Shown here: one piece after another, positions 1 through 9,280 of the stretch
Layout: the number at the start of each line of letters is the position of its first letter
Position numbering within the stretch: the stretch's first letter is position 1
From: an uncultured Planctomycetia bacterium
GTDB lineage: Bacteria; Planctomycetota; Phycisphaerae; Phycisphaerales; SM1A02
Assembly: GCA_937871505.1 (NCBI GenBank)
Contig: CALMPF010000042.1
Coordinates: 62,001-126,000 of the forward strand
Reading direction: 5' to 3'
Length of the DNA stretch: 64,000 nt
Translations under genes and position numbers: made by a program
The notes under the pieces: model-generated
Seen by the model: only the letters and a program-made list of their open reading frames with translations
Told to the model about the DNA's origin: nothing
The model's database searches: none

Positions 1-1340
1 CGATGAAGGTCGTGATGACCGGCTCGGCTTCGGACCCCGTCGAGTGGCAGCAGCACATCCGCAACAAGTCCAGGCGCGAGGATCTGGCCGCGCGGTTCAA
101 GGACCCGAAGGACGGATTCAGGATCGTGATCGTGCGCGACATGTGGCTCACGGGCTTCGATGCGCCATGCCTGCACACGATGTATGTCGACAAGCCCATG
201 CGCGGGCACGGCCTGATGCAGGCCATTGCTCGGGTGAACCGGGTCTTCCGCGACAAGCCGGGCGGACTCGTCGTCGACTACCTCGGACTCGCGTACGAGC
301 TCAAGCAGGCGCTGGCGGTCTACACCGAGAGCGGAGGCAAGGGCAAGGCCGCGATCGATCAGGAGGAGGCGGTCGCGCTGATGCTCGCCAAGCACGAGGT
401 GTGCTGCGAGATCTTCGCGGGGTTTGATCGGTCGGCGTGGACGGCGGGGCAGGCCGCAGAGCGGTTGTCGCTGCTGCCGGCCGCGCAGGAGCATGTGCTC
501 GCGAAGAAGGACGGCAAGTCGGCGTTCCTGCTGGCGGTGAAGGAGCTCTCCGCAGCGTTCGCGCTGGCTGTCCCGCACGACGAGGCGATCCGCATCCGCG
601 ATGATGTCGGCTTCTTCCAGGCGGTGCGGGCTGCGCTCACGAAGTCGATTGCGGGGCAGGCAAGGTCGCCGGAGGACATCGAGCACGCCATCCGCCAGCT
701 GGTGAGCCGCGCTGTTTCGTCGGAGGAAGTCGTCGACATCTTCGCCGCCGCCGGGCTCAGGAAGCCCGACATCAGCATCCTGTCGGAGGAGTTCCTCGCT
801 GAACTGCGCGGCATGCCGCACCGCAACCTGGCGGTGGAGCTGCTGCGCAAGCTTCTGGCCGGAGAGATCAGGACGCGCGGGAGGAAGAACCTCGTTCAGG
901 CGAGGTCGTTCTCGGAGATGCTGGAGAACGCGATCAAGAAGTACCAGAACCGGGCGATCGAGGCCTCGCAGGTGATCGAGGAGCTGATCGCGCTCGCGAA
1001 GGACATTCGCGAGGCAGACAGGCGCGGCGAGCAGCTCGGCATGTCGCAGGACGAGGTCGCGTTCTACGACGCGCTGGGGGTCAACGACAGTGCGGTCAAG
1101 GTGCTCGGCGAGCCCACGCTTCAGCAGATCGCTCGCGAGCTCGTTGAATCGGTGCGGGCCAATACGACCATCGACTGGACTGTCAAGGAGTCGGTCCGGG
1201 CGAAGCTCAGGGTCATCGTCAAGCGGATCCTCCGCAAGCACGGGTACCCGCCGGACAAGCAGGAGAAGGCAACGCAGACGGTGCTTGAGCAGGCGGAGCT
1301 TCTGTGCGGAGAGCACTCGGCCCAGGCACACGATGACTAG
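1..1340 (+). CDS. hsdR: Type I restriction endonuclease R subunit, C-terminal part (5' end outside window)
   Basis: Carboxy-terminal 445 residues of the motor/nuclease subunit of a type I restriction-modification system, which translocates DNA with ATP and cuts unmethylated DNA. The visible part begins inside the second RecA-like helicase lobe: [15 protein letters not shown] and the motif VI-like [13 protein letters not shown] lie in the first 85 residues, followed by the long alpha-helical C-terminal region that docks to the methylase. The family is usually about 1000 residues, so the nuclease domain and first helicase lobe lie upstream of the window and the frame is open at base 1. Stop TAG at 1338-1340. 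No hsdM or hsdS follows, so the partners must lie upstream or be absent. Family assignment is firm; activity cannot be judged from this part. Confidence 0.9.
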   Translation, partial: MKVVMTGSASDPVEWQQHIRNKSRREDLAARFKDPKDGFRIVIVRDMWLTGFDAPCLHTMYVDKPMRGHGLMQAIARVNRVFRDKPGGLVVDYLGLAYELKQALAVYTESGGKGKAAIDQEEAVALMLAKHEVCCEIFAGFDRSAWTAGQAAERLSLLPAAQEHVLAKKDGKSAFLLAVKELSAAFALAVPHDEAIRIRDDVGFFQAVRAALTKSIAGQARSPEDIEHAIRQLVSRAVSSEEVVDIFAAAGLRKPDISILSEEFLAELRGMPHRNLAVELLRKLLAGEIRTRGRKNLVQARSFSEMLENAIKKYQNRAIEASQVIEELIALAKDIREADRRGEQLGMSQDEVAFYDALGVNDSAVKVLGEPTLQQIARELVESVRANTTIDWTVKESVRAKLRVIVKRILRKHGYPPDKQEKATQTVLEQAELLCGEHSAQAHDD

Positions 1341-1684
1341 ATGCACGATCACTGGATGCACGGAGAGCGCTCGTGCCAATCGATCCGGCACGCCAGCGCC
1401 CCTGGCGTCGTCGCGAGGCTGATCGGAGTGGACGGTCCACGAGAAGCAGCGACCCCGCCGGCGCGCCGGCGGCCGCGCTGCGGGCCCCCGCGCTCCAATC
1501 ACGAAGGATGTGAGGGACGCGACGCGGGCCGCGCGCATGGGCCGCGCGGCTGACCATCGACTCGGCGCCGCCGAGCGCTTCCGGCCGCGGGCGCCGCCCC
1601 CGGGCGGCGGCGTGGCGAGGGAGCGCTGCAAAGCGACGTTCGCCGCGTGCGTGGCCGGTGAGTCTCCGCGACATGCGGCCGCCG

Positions 1685-2050
1685 CCTGCCTGGCGGACGG
1701 ACGGGCGAACGGGCCGGGAAGCGGACCCGGTGAGGTGCCGGAAAGCGGGCTGGGTGACGGGCTGGGTGACGATGCGAGTTCCAGCAGTCGCCGCGCGGTC
1801 GGCGGCGGCGGTGCGCGCGGGCGGGTGACGGACTGGGTGACGGACCGGGCGTCCAACTGCATGACGCGCCGGGCGTCGGGCCGGGTGGCAGACCGGGCGG
1901 CGGGCCGGAGGACGCGCGGGTCGTAGGACCGGACCTCGGACCGCATGACGCGGCGGGCGTCCGACCGGACGGCGGACCGGGCGTCCGAGCCGACGTCGGA
2001 CCGGGCGTCCGGCCGCATCAGGCGCCGGGCGTCGGATCGGGTGGCGGGCC
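1685..2050. repeat. Degenerate G-rich tandem repeat, about 12-bp unit
   Basis: Repeated variants of GACCGGGCGTCC, GACGGGCTGGGT and GGCGGGCCG follow one another for about 360 bases directly before the promoter of the MFS gene. Unit boundaries are imperfect, so the period is approximate. Function unknown. Confidence 0.6.
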
Positions 2051-2054
2051 GACC

Positions 2055-2060
2055 TACGCT
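2055..2060 (+). promoter_or_regulatory. Putative -10 box of the MFS gene
   Basis: TACGCT ends 7 bases before the GTG at 2068, so transcription would begin at or next to the start codon. It also decides the GTG start over the ATG at 1945. Confidence 0.45.
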
Positions 2061-2067
2061 CCGCCCC

Positions 2068-3258
2068 GTGTCCCGCGACGATCGAGCGCCGTTGTGGGTG
2101 GTCAATGCGATCACCTTCCTCGCCTCGCTCGGAACCGGCGTCCTCTGGACCGGGATCGCGTTCATCGCGAAGCACGACTACGGCTTCGACCAGCGGCAGT
2201 CGTTCCTGCTCCTGACCATCGCCGGTGTTCTCTACGTCGTCGCGGCCTTCGGTGCCGGACCGCTGACCCGCCTGGTCGTGCGGCGCGCGTCGCCGCGCGC
2301 GATCATGGCGTGGGTCTTCGTCCTGATGATCGTCTCGTCGCTGCCGATCCTGATTCCGGGGAAGGTGGCGCTGCTCTGGATCGCCGCCTGCGTCAACAGC
2401 ATCACGGCCGCGTGGCTGTGGCCGATCATCGAGGCCTCGCTTGCGGCAGGACGCCACGGGCGGGCGCTGCGCTCGGCGCTGGGGTGGTGGAACATCACCT
2501 GGACCTCGGCGGTGGCGCTCTCCCTCATCCTGATGGCGCCGCTGGTCGAGCGCGAGCTCGCCCGGCTCGCGATCGCGGCGCTCGCACCGCTCGCGCTGGG
2601 GTCCCTCGTCCTGCTCCGCTGGATGCCGCGCAGCCCGGCCCCGCACGACCCGGAGGATCCGGCGGCGGAGGCGACGCCGGAGTTTCCGCTCCTCCTCCAG
2701 GCCGCCCGGCTGCTCCTGCCCACGAGCTACGTCCTGATCGGAGCCCTCGCGCCGCTGATGCCCTTCCTGCTGGTCGACCTCGGCGTCGCCCGGCGCGACG
2801 AGACGCCGCTGGCCTCGACCTGGATGATCGCGCGCGTCGCGGCGCTGGCGATCATGTGGCGATCGACCTTCTGGCATGGGCGCTGGGGAACGCTGCTCTT
2901 CGGCGGCGTCCTCCTCGGCGCGGGCTTCGGGGCGACCCTCCTCGCACCCAGCACGCCGTTGCTCGTGCTGGCGCTGGCTGCTTTCGGCGCTGGCCAAGGC
3001 ATCATCTATTACGCGGCGATCTACTACGCCATGACCGTCGGCCGGGCCGCGGTCGACGCGGGCGGCACGCACGAGGCCCTCATCGGCCTCGGCTACGCGA
3101 TCGGCCCCGCCGCGGGGCTGGTGGCCTTCGGTCTGGCGACGGACCGCTCCGGCGCGAGCGTGCTGGTGGCCATCGTCGGGAGCATCCTCCTCGCTGCGGC
3201 GGTCGGCGCGCTCTGGCCCTACCGGGCGGCCCGGCGACGACGCCGGAGCGAGCGCTGA
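2068..3258 (+). CDS. MFS-type multidrug/metabolite transporter-like membrane protein
   Basis: A 396-residue inner membrane protein with about 12 hydrophobic segments arranged as two six-helix halves around a charged loop near residues 195-210 (PAPHDPEDPAAEA). A basic loop after helix 2-3 (RLVVRRASPRA) sits where the MFS A-motif lies. The protein therefore looks like a major facilitator exporter or uptake carrier; the substrate cannot be read from the sequence. The GTG start is preferred because the in-frame upstream ATG at 1945 would add 41 arginine-rich residues translated from the tandem repeat, whereas at 2068 the protein begins shortly before the first membrane helix (WVVNAITFLASLGTGVLW). 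It appears monocistronic: 350 bases separate it from the next gene. Confidence 0.8.
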   Translation: MSRDDRAPLWVVNAITFLASLGTGVLWTGIAFIAKHDYGFDQRQSFLLLTIAGVLYVVAAFGAGPLTRLVVRRASPRAIMAWVFVLMIVSSLPILIPGKVALLWIAACVNSITAAWLWPIIEASLAAGRHGRALRSALGWWNITWTSAVALSLILMAPLVERELARLAIAALAPLALGSLVLLRWMPRSPAPHDPEDPAAEATPEFPLLLQAARLLLPTSYVLIGALAPLMPFLLVDLGVARRDETPLASTWMIARVAALAIMWRSTFWHGRWGTLLFGGVLLGAGFGATLLAPSTPLLVLALAAFGAGQGIIYYAAIYYAMTVGRAAVDAGGTHEALIGLGYAIGPAAGLVAFGLATDRSGASVLVAIVGSILLAAAVGALWPYRAARRRRRSER

Positions 3259-3608
3259 GATGTCGCCCGCGGCGCGGGATTCCGCGACGGGATTCGCGCG
3301 TCGGCTCCGTTCCTGAGACGGCCGCAACGCCGCGCGACGGCCTCGAGGGCGGGCCCGATGGTCGCCCGATGGTCGCCCGATGGTCGCCCGATGGTCGATG
3401 GTCCCGCAGGGGCCGGCGGCGTCGGAACGGCCGACTTCGAGGGCGGTCGGGCGGTCGCTGCGGCGCGCGATCGAGCGCCCTCCGCCGCGACGAGATCGTG
3501 TCTCGATCCGCGCCGAGGGCTTGGCGACGCAGCGGCCAGCATCAGCAAGTTCCAGCCCGCTGGCGGCCGCTTCGGGCCCTGCGGGAACTCGAGGGAGAAC
3601 CGACCGTC
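3259..3608. other. Gene-free stretch with an 11-bp tandem array
   Basis: No gene is supported; overlapping arginine/proline-rich open frames are shadows. The only clear structure is the perfect 11-bp array at 3353-3403. The start of the next gene is set by ATG 3609. Confidence 0.6.
3353..3403. repeat. Perfect 11-bp tandem repeat, 4.6 copies
   Basis: GCCCGATGGTC occurs four times without mismatch (3353, 3364, 3375, 3386), followed by GATGGTC at 3397. It lies about 205 bases upstream of the sigma-factor operon and about 95 bases after the MFS stop codon. An 11-bp period is close to one DNA helical turn, so each copy faces the same side. Confidence 0.9.
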
Positions 3609-5237
3609 ATGCCGATACCCCAAGCCACGTCCACCCGTCGCGCCCACCCTCGGAGTTCCTCCGAAGCGCCCATCACCGCTGGTCATCGCATCGGCCCCGC
3701 TTCGGGCGCCGCGCGAGGCCCGGCGCACGGGCCCCGCTCCGGGCACTCTTTCGGCCTCTGCACTCGCTCTCTGGCCCGCCTCGGCGGGGGCCGGACCGGT
3801 CCGGTCCTCGCCGCTGCGCTCGCCCTCACCGCGATCCTCGCACTGCCGCCGGCCGCGCCGGTCCTCGGCTCGCACGCACCGCCACCGCCGCCGCGGCCTG
3901 CCAATCTCCAGTCGTTCGGGGACACCTCGGGGAAGCTCTGGATCAGGCTCGATGGGACGACCCGCGCCGGGCCCGGAGCTCCGGAGAGGGTGCGGTGGTT
4001 CATCACGACGGCAGCAGGATCAGCCGGCCTGATCGACTCCGTCGCGATTCCGCTCGAGCCCGACGCGCGACGCGCGACGATGGAGCGGCTTGCAGATGAA
4101 CTGCGGAGCTCGCTGGGAACGGCGTGGCGGGTCGGGCCTCCGAGCTTCCGTCAGAACGGCGCGACGCTCGGCGCCGAGATCACGCTCGATGGTCCGCGCC
4201 GCGACGACGATCGCGCGATGCTCGCGCAGGCGACGGCGGCGATCCTCGCGGGCGCCGGTCGAATGGGAGAACGCCAGGGGAGCGGCGCGCTCGCCGCGGG
4301 CGCGAACCTCGCCGCCCCGGGCAGGCCTGCTCCGCGCCCGGCCAGCGACTCCGCAGACGCCCTCGATTCGGCCATCAGCGCCCTGCGGAGCGAGATCGCG
4401 GTGATCCCGGCGCTTCACTCCCGAGCCGAAGACGTGGTCGTCGCGCTCGCGCGCACCCTCCCGTGGGCGAGCTTCGCGGCGGACTCACGGACCAACTCGA
4501 TCGTCGCCTCGGGCACCGGCGCGGAGCTGGATGCGGCGCGGGTCGTCGTGAAGGCCCTCGACGACCTCGCTCGAGCCCGCTCCGTCGAGGCGTCGGTCGA
4601 ACGAGCGCGGCGCATGGAGGCCTCTCCGCGCGAGCGGTTCGCGAGCCTTCCGGTCACGATCGAGTTTCCCGGCGGAACGCTCCGGGAATACCTCGCCCTG
4701 CTTGCAAACGTCTCGGGGTTCGAGAGCTGGATCGTCGAGGACCCGCGCAGCGAGCAGCTTGTGCTGCCTCCGATCCGGCTGCTCTCCATCGCGGCCGAGA
4801 GCTCGCTCCGCGCCCTTGACGGACTCCCCGTGATCCAGCTCGACGGGGATCGTCCCGCAACCACGGTTCTCGAAGTCACGAAGGTCGATCCGCACGTGCA
4901 GGGCGATGAGCTGATGCCGATCTATCGGCTGCGGGCCGACGTGCGCAGCGACGGCGCGACGCCCCCTTCCTCGGCGAGCCGTGCGGCGAGCCCCGAGACG
5001 CGGACGGAGGTCTTCGTGCTCAGCGCGAGTGACGCCACGCCCGAGGCCCTCGAGCGGGAGAATGCCCCGCTTCTCGCCGCCATCGAGGTCGGCACCGCGC
5101 TGGATGGAGGCGGCCAGACGCTCCGGATGAGGCTCCATCCCCCCTCCCGGATGCTGTTCGTCTCCGGGTCGAGCTCGGAGCTGGCGCTCGTTCGTGCGAT
5201 CATCGCCTCATGGAGCTCGCTGCGACAGCCTCGATGA
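3609..5237 (+). CDS. Envelope protein with secretin/TonB short-domain-like segments
   Basis: A 542-residue protein I do not recognise as a whole. After a basic, low-complexity N-terminus there is one hydrophobic stretch at about residues 64-90 (LAAALALTAILALPPAAPVL), read as an anchor or atypical signal. About residues 287-317 (ADSRTNSIVASGTGAELDAA) look like the NolW/secretin N-domain pattern, residues 349-407 (TIEFPGGTLREYLALLANVS) like a secretin/TonB short (STN) domain, and residues 497-541 again NolW-like. No secretin beta-barrel follows, so this is not a secretin. Start ATG 3609 avoids a 505-residue shadow extension. The stop overlaps the sigma-factor start (ATGA at 5234-5237), so translation is probably coupled. 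Domain calls are from pattern, not search. Confidence 0.6.
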   Translation: MPIPQATSTRRAHPRSSSEAPITAGHRIGPASGAARGPAHGPRSGHSFGLCTRSLARLGGGRTGPVLAAALALTAILALPPAAPVLGSHAPPPPPRPANLQSFGDTSGKLWIRLDGTTRAGPGAPERVRWFITTAAGSAGLIDSVAIPLEPDARRATMERLADELRSSLGTAWRVGPPSFRQNGATLGAEITLDGPRRDDDRAMLAQATAAILAGAGRMGERQGSGALAAGANLAAPGRPAPRPASDSADALDSAISALRSEIAVIPALHSRAEDVVVALARTLPWASFAADSRTNSIVASGTGAELDAARVVVKALDDLARARSVEASVERARRMEASPRERFASLPVTIEFPGGTLREYLALLANVSGFESWIVEDPRSEQLVLPPIRLLSIAAESSLRALDGLPVIQLDGDRPATTVLEVTKVDPHVQGDELMPIYRLRADVRSDGATPPSSASRAASPETRTEVFVLSASDATPEALERENAPLLAAIEVGTALDGGGQTLRMRLHPPSRMLFVSGSSSELALVRAIIASWSSLRQPR

Positions 5238-6271
5238 CGGCACCGCGCGATCCGACGCGACGCCCGCGCGACCGGACTGCCGCGGAGGGAGCGCCCGCTG
5301 CGCGACGCGCCGCGAGGGCTGACCCCTGCGAGCCCGTCCCCGACGCCGAGGGAGCACCGGCTTCGACCCATCGACCCCGGTCACGAGGAGCGCTGCATCA
5401 CGATGATGCAGCCGTCGAGGGTGCCTTCCCCCATCCGACCGCATCCGCTGCACAACCGGGCGAGCGGTCGCCCCCGGAGTCGACCATCGCGCTGCCGGAA
5501 GCGGAGGCCGCGGCCGCCCGTGGCCCGGAGCGCGTCGACGCCCTCACCGCCCGGCTCGTCGCCGGCGATCCGGACGCCCTCGCGGCGCTCTACGAGGCTC
5601 ATTTCGATCGGATGGTCGCGACGATCCGGAGGATCGCCCGGCGGGACGAGTCGTTCGCCCTCGACTGCGCACAGGACGCCTGGATCAGGATCGCCCGCCA
5701 CCCCGTCCGCTGTCCCACCGCCGCTGCGCTCACGGCGTGGCTTCGGCGGGTCGCGATCTCCGCGGTGCTGGACCGGCTCCGCAGCGATGCATCGAGGCGC
5801 CTCCGAGAGCTGGCGTGGGCGGCCCCCGCGCCCTCCGATCGGGGTGAGCGGTGGTCGCGCCGGGCGCCGCCGCGCGATCCGATCGACGACCGCGCGAACG
5901 ACCCCAGGAGGGATCGCGCGGAGGGCTGGCCGAAGCGCTCGACGCGCAGCCGGGCGCGGACCCTGGCGAGCGCCGACGCGATTCCGACGAGCGATGCCGC
6001 AGAGGCCATCGAGATGATCGAGTCGATCGAACGTTCGCAGCGCGCCCTCAGGATGGCGCTCGAGTCGAGCGCCGCAGACGTCGGCAGCCTCCTGATCCTC
6101 CGCTTCCGTGCGGGCCTGACGATCGCGCAGATCGGAGGTCTGCTGGGCCTCGGACCGGCGGCCGTCGACAGCAGGCTCCGGCGCGCGATCCGCCGACTCC
6201 GCGACGCTCTCCCCCCCGTCGAGCGGACGACGCCTCGGCCGCGATCGACCGACCCAGGGAACTCCCGATGA
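5234..6271 (+). CDS. ECF-type RNA polymerase sigma factor
   Basis: A 345-residue sigma-70 family factor of the extracytoplasmic type. Region 2 runs from about residue 111 (GDPDALAALYEAHFDRMV) through FALDCAQDAWIRIARHP and a core-binding helix with LTAWLRRVAISAVLDRLR. Region 4 lies at about 282-329 (LTIAQIGGLLGLGPAAVDSRL), a helix-turn-helix expected to read the -35 element. It is longer than the usual 170-200 residues because of a roughly 100-residue disordered N-terminal extension and a 65-residue linker rich in Arg, Asp and Ala. The ATG at 5234 overlaps the upstream stop and is chosen over 5210 for that reason. Its own stop overlaps the next gene, so the three genes form one operon. Confidence 0.88.
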   Translation: MTAPRDPTRRPRDRTAAEGAPAARRAARADPCEPVPDAEGAPASTHRPRSRGALHHDDAAVEGAFPHPTASAAQPGERSPPESTIALPEAEAAAARGPERVDALTARLVAGDPDALAALYEAHFDRMVATIRRIARRDESFALDCAQDAWIRIARHPVRCPTAAALTAWLRRVAISAVLDRLRSDASRRLRELAWAAPAPSDRGERWSRRAPPRDPIDDRANDPRRDRAEGWPKRSTRSRARTLASADAIPTSDAAEAIEMIESIERSQRALRMALESSAADVGSLLILRFRAGLTIAQIGGLLGLGPAAVDSRLRRAIRRLRDALPPVERTTPRPRSTDPGNSR

Positions 6272-6861
6272 CCGCCCCCCCACCGATGCACGACCCGGCG
6301 CGAGCCGCGACCGAACAAGACTTCGAAGCAGCGGAGTCGGGAGGGAGCGCCGAGCCCTGCGCCCTCTCGCGCCGCGGCCAGATCCTCCGGCTCGCGCAGA
6401 GGGAGCTCGGACGTGGAGTCCGCCGTCGCCGGATCCGTCGTCGCATCGCGCAGGGGGCGACGATCTTCATCGTGATCGCCGGAGGCGCCCTCGTGTGGAG
6501 CGGGCGCGCCGAGCGCGACGCGGGAGTCCGCGACGGGGCGGAGTCGCACCGAACGGCCCGCGCTCGCGCCGAGGGCGGCGTCGACGTCGGGTCGGCCGGG
6601 GCGCCGGATCGGGATCGCGACGCAAAGGACGGGACCGCGACGCTCCTTCCGAGCCCTTCGCCCGAAGGCCCCGAACCCTCGCGGGTGAGCGTCGCCGTGG
6701 TTCGCCAGTCGAGGCCCTCGCCCGGCGCGATCGCCATCATCGACGATCGCGAGCTCGTCGCCCTGCTCCGGTCTCTCGACGAGCCGCTCGGCGCCGTGGT
6801 GATCGGCGGACGGACTCACCTCGTGCGGGGAGGCGCCGCGGATCTGGAAGCCGTTCCCTAA
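6268..6861 (+). CDS. Single-span membrane protein, candidate anti-sigma factor
   Basis: A 197-residue protein with no recognised domain. About 58 cytoplasmic residues, very basic just before the membrane (RRRRIRRRIAQ), precede one hydrophobic span at about 60-77 (ATIFIVIAGGALVW), then a charged, disordered linker and a compact C-terminal tail ending in EPLGAVVIGGRTHLVRGG. Start ATG 6268 overlaps the sigma-factor stop (ATGA). Position and topology match anti-sigma factors that hold an ECF sigma at the membrane, but no ZAS (HxxxCxxC) motif is present, so the role is an inference from context. Confidence 0.55.
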   Translation: MTAPPPMHDPARAATEQDFEAAESGGSAEPCALSRRGQILRLAQRELGRGVRRRRIRRRIAQGATIFIVIAGGALVWSGRAERDAGVRDGAESHRTARARAEGGVDVGSAGAPDRDRDAKDGTATLLPSPSPEGPEPSRVSVAVVRQSRPSPGAIAIIDDRELVALLRSLDEPLGAVVIGGRTHLVRGGAADLEAVP

Positions 6862-7280
6862 AGGCCTGCGCCGCGGGAAGCGCGCGCCTACATCGAAGGG
6901 CCTCCGAGACCGCTCGCCCCACTGGGTTTCTCGGTGGCCGCGTGGCCTTGGTACGGGAGTCGACTTCTCCGTGACGCAGACTCCGGGGGGAGTCGAGGGA
7001 ACCGCCCGAGCGCCCGAGATCCAGATCGGCGGGGAGCGGCGCGGAGGAGAGCGAGCATCGGGACGCTCCTCGGTCTCCGTCGACGACCTTCGGCAGAGGG
7101 GGCCGCCAGGGACGGCGGTCCGCGGAGGTTCGCGCGGGAGCGCCCTTCGGCGGGACGTCGGCGTGCGCACGCCGTACCCGGCTTCGGCTCCGCGCCGGTC
7201 CACGACCCGCGACTGGCCCGGCCGCGCCGAGCGCCGCTTTCCGGTATCGTGCGCGCGACCCCCCACCGGAGATTCCCCGC
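6862..7280. other. Gene-free stretch upstream of the POT transporter
   Basis: No gene or repeat is recognised. A possible -10 box TATCGT lies at 7245-7250, 30 bases before the ATG at 7281; this would give a short leader rather than a leaderless message. Confidence 0.4.
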
Positions 7281-9209
7281 ATGAGCACCTTCGCGTCCGA
7301 CGCTTCGCGCGTCGAGCGACACCCGCCCGGACTCTTCCTGCTCTTCTTCGTCGAGATGTGGGAGCGCTTCTCGTTCTACGGGATGCGCGCCCTCCTGGTC
7401 TTCTACCTCATCAAGGGGTTCATGAAGGCCTCGGACGATCGGGCCTACGCGATCTACGGCGCGTACGGGGCGCTCGTCTACGCCACTCCCTATCTCGGCG
7501 GCCTGCTCGCGGACCGCCTGCTCGGCGCCCGCCTCGCGGTGATCTGGGGGGCGATCCTCATGGCCGCGGGCCACCTCCTGATGACGATCGAGCAGGAGTG
7601 GGCGCTCTTCGGCGCGCTGGCCCTGCTGATCTGCGGCAACGGGTTCTTCAAGCCCAACATCTCGACGATGGTCGGGGCGCTCTACTCCCCCGCGAGCCCG
7701 AAGCGCGATGCAGGCTTCACGATCTTCTACATGGGGATCAACCTCGGTGCGGCCCTGGCTCCCCTGGTCTGCGGATACATCGGCGAGACCTACGGGTGGC
7801 ACTACGGCTTCGGCCTCGCGACGCTCGGCATGCTCGCCGGCCTGGTGACCTTCGTCGCCGGGGCTTCGCTGGCGCGGATCCTGATCGTGCTCGCCTCCCT
7901 CGGCCTCGTCGCCCTGATGATCTGGGGGACGCACGACAACGTCGTGCAGCTGCTGATCAGCATTCCGATCGCCCTCGCGCTGCTCGCCGCGGGCGCGGTC
8001 TCCTTCGTGCAGCTTGGCCGCGGGTCGCTTCCCCACCACGTCGGCGCGGCGCCGAACAGCCTCGGCAGCTCCCTCGGGCGTTACGCCATGGTGATCGTCG
8101 GGACGCTCGTCGCGGTCCCCATCTTCGCGCTGCTCGTGGCGCGCAACGAGTACGCGGTGATCGTCCTCAACGTGGCGGGGCTCCTCGCCTTCGGCTCGAT
8201 CATCGCCTGGACGATCCGAAGTCCGAAGATCGAGCGCGACCGGCTGATCGTCATCCTGGTGCTCTGCTTCTTCTCGATGCTCTTCTGGGCCTTCTTCGAG
8301 CAGGCGGGCTCGAGCGTCAACAATTTCACCGACCGCAACGTCGACCGCGTCGTCGGCTCGAGGCTCGTCGAGCCGGGAGAGCGCTACGAGAACGTGGCGA
8401 TCACCCAGGAGTTCCTCGGCATCGAGGTCAACGGCCGGACCTGGGCCCTCGTCGACATCGAGAACGCGGTGACGGTGCGCTCCCGGGCGGCGCTGCGGCT
8501 GCGCCCGGGCGACGAACCCTTCAACGCCGAGGAGGCCGACGGCGATGTCGATGCCGTCGCGCGCGGCGGCGCCGATCCGGGGTTCATCTCCTTCGACGCC
8601 ACCGCAGAGCACGCCCGGCTCGGGCTCGGCGTCGGCGGCAACGAGCTGCGGGCGTCGATCTTCCAGGCCGCGAACCCGATCTTCATCCTGATCTTCGGCC
8701 TTCCTTTCTCGCTGCTCTGGGGCTGGCTCGGGGTGCGCGGGCGCGACCCCAGCGCGCCGGTCAAGTTCGCTCTCGGGCTCTTCCAGCTCGGGCTGGGCTT
8801 CATCGCGTTCTGGTATGGCGCCATCGCCGCCGACGAGAATGGCATGGTCGCGATGGGGTGGCTGCTTCTGGGCTACCTGCTCCAGACCACCGGCGAGCTC
8901 TGCCTCTCGCCCGTGGGCCTCTCGCTGGTCACGCGCCTCGCGCCGGCCCGGATCGTGAGCACGATCATGGGTGCGTGGTTCCTCGCCACCGCCTTCTCCC
9001 ATCTGCTCGCCGCGGCGATCGCCAAGCTGACCGGCGTCGGCGAGGGCGGCGAGGAGGGCGTGATCCCGCCCCCGATCGAGACCGTCGGCGTCTACGGGCA
9101 GGTCTTCGGCGGCGTCGGGATCGCAGCGATCGTCGCGAGCATCGTGATGCTGGCGATCGCGGTTCCGCTGCGGAGGATGATGCACACGGACCTGCTCGGA
9201 AAGGAATGA
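7281..9209 (+). CDS. Proton-coupled oligopeptide transporter (POT/PTR family)
   Basis: A 642-residue inner membrane carrier that imports di- and tripeptides with protons. The family ExxER motif is present at the end of helix 1 (VEMWERFSFYGMRALLVFYL, near residue 25), as is the PTR signature around residues 150-180 (YMGINLGAALAPLVCGYIG). About 14 hydrophobic segments are visible. A hydrophilic insert of roughly 100 residues at about 353-457 (between NNFTDRNVDR and QAANPIFILIF) resembles the extracellular domain seen between helices 9 and 10 in several bacterial and animal members. The gene stands alone; a convergent esterase follows after 71 bases. Confidence 0.93.
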   Translation: MSTFASDASRVERHPPGLFLLFFVEMWERFSFYGMRALLVFYLIKGFMKASDDRAYAIYGAYGALVYATPYLGGLLADRLLGARLAVIWGAILMAAGHLLMTIEQEWALFGALALLICGNGFFKPNISTMVGALYSPASPKRDAGFTIFYMGINLGAALAPLVCGYIGETYGWHYGFGLATLGMLAGLVTFVAGASLARILIVLASLGLVALMIWGTHDNVVQLLISIPIALALLAAGAVSFVQLGRGSLPHHVGAAPNSLGSSLGRYAMVIVGTLVAVPIFALLVARNEYAVIVLNVAGLLAFGSIIAWTIRSPKIERDRLIVILVLCFFSMLFWAFFEQAGSSVNNFTDRNVDRVVGSRLVEPGERYENVAITQEFLGIEVNGRTWALVDIENAVTVRSRAALRLRPGDEPFNAEEADGDVDAVARGGADPGFISFDATAEHARLGLGVGGNELRASIFQAANPIFILIFGLPFSLLWGWLGVRGRDPSAPVKFALGLFQLGLGFIAFWYGAIAADENGMVAMGWLLLGYLLQTTGELCLSPVGLSLVTRLAPARIVSTIMGAWFLATAFSHLLAAAIAKLTGVGEGGEEGVIPPPIETVGVYGQVFGGVGIAAIVASIVMLAIAVPLRRMMHTDLLGKE

Positions 9210-9280
9210 GTCGACGCGAGCGCGGTCGTCGAGAACCGCTGCCGTTCCGCTCCCGATGCGCGCGACCCGCCGCGCGGGAG

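Larger units (their letters stand above)
1341..2067. other. Gene-free stretch with degenerate tandem repeats
   Basis: No gene is recognised. The first part contains, at about 1394-1419, a stretch resembling the left half of the inverted-repeat element described at 41830 (CGCCCC followed by GTCGTCGCGAGGC). From about 1685 to 2050 the sequence is a degenerate array of roughly 12-base units related to GACCGGGCGTCC and GGGTGACGGACT. Frames stay open through it on both strands, but the translations are arginine-rich low-complexity and not protein-like. A minus-10 box for the next gene ends the stretch. Confidence 0.6.

Noticed and set aside
1219..3327. 702-residue open frame on the minus strand
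   Set aside because: Arg/Pro/Gly-rich translation opposite hsdR, the repeat array and the MFS gene; no protein-like segments. A product of high G+C.
2094..3608. N-terminal 505 residues of a 1047-residue plus frame
   Set aside because: Runs out of frame through the MFS gene and a tandem repeat; only the part from ATG 3609 has normal composition.
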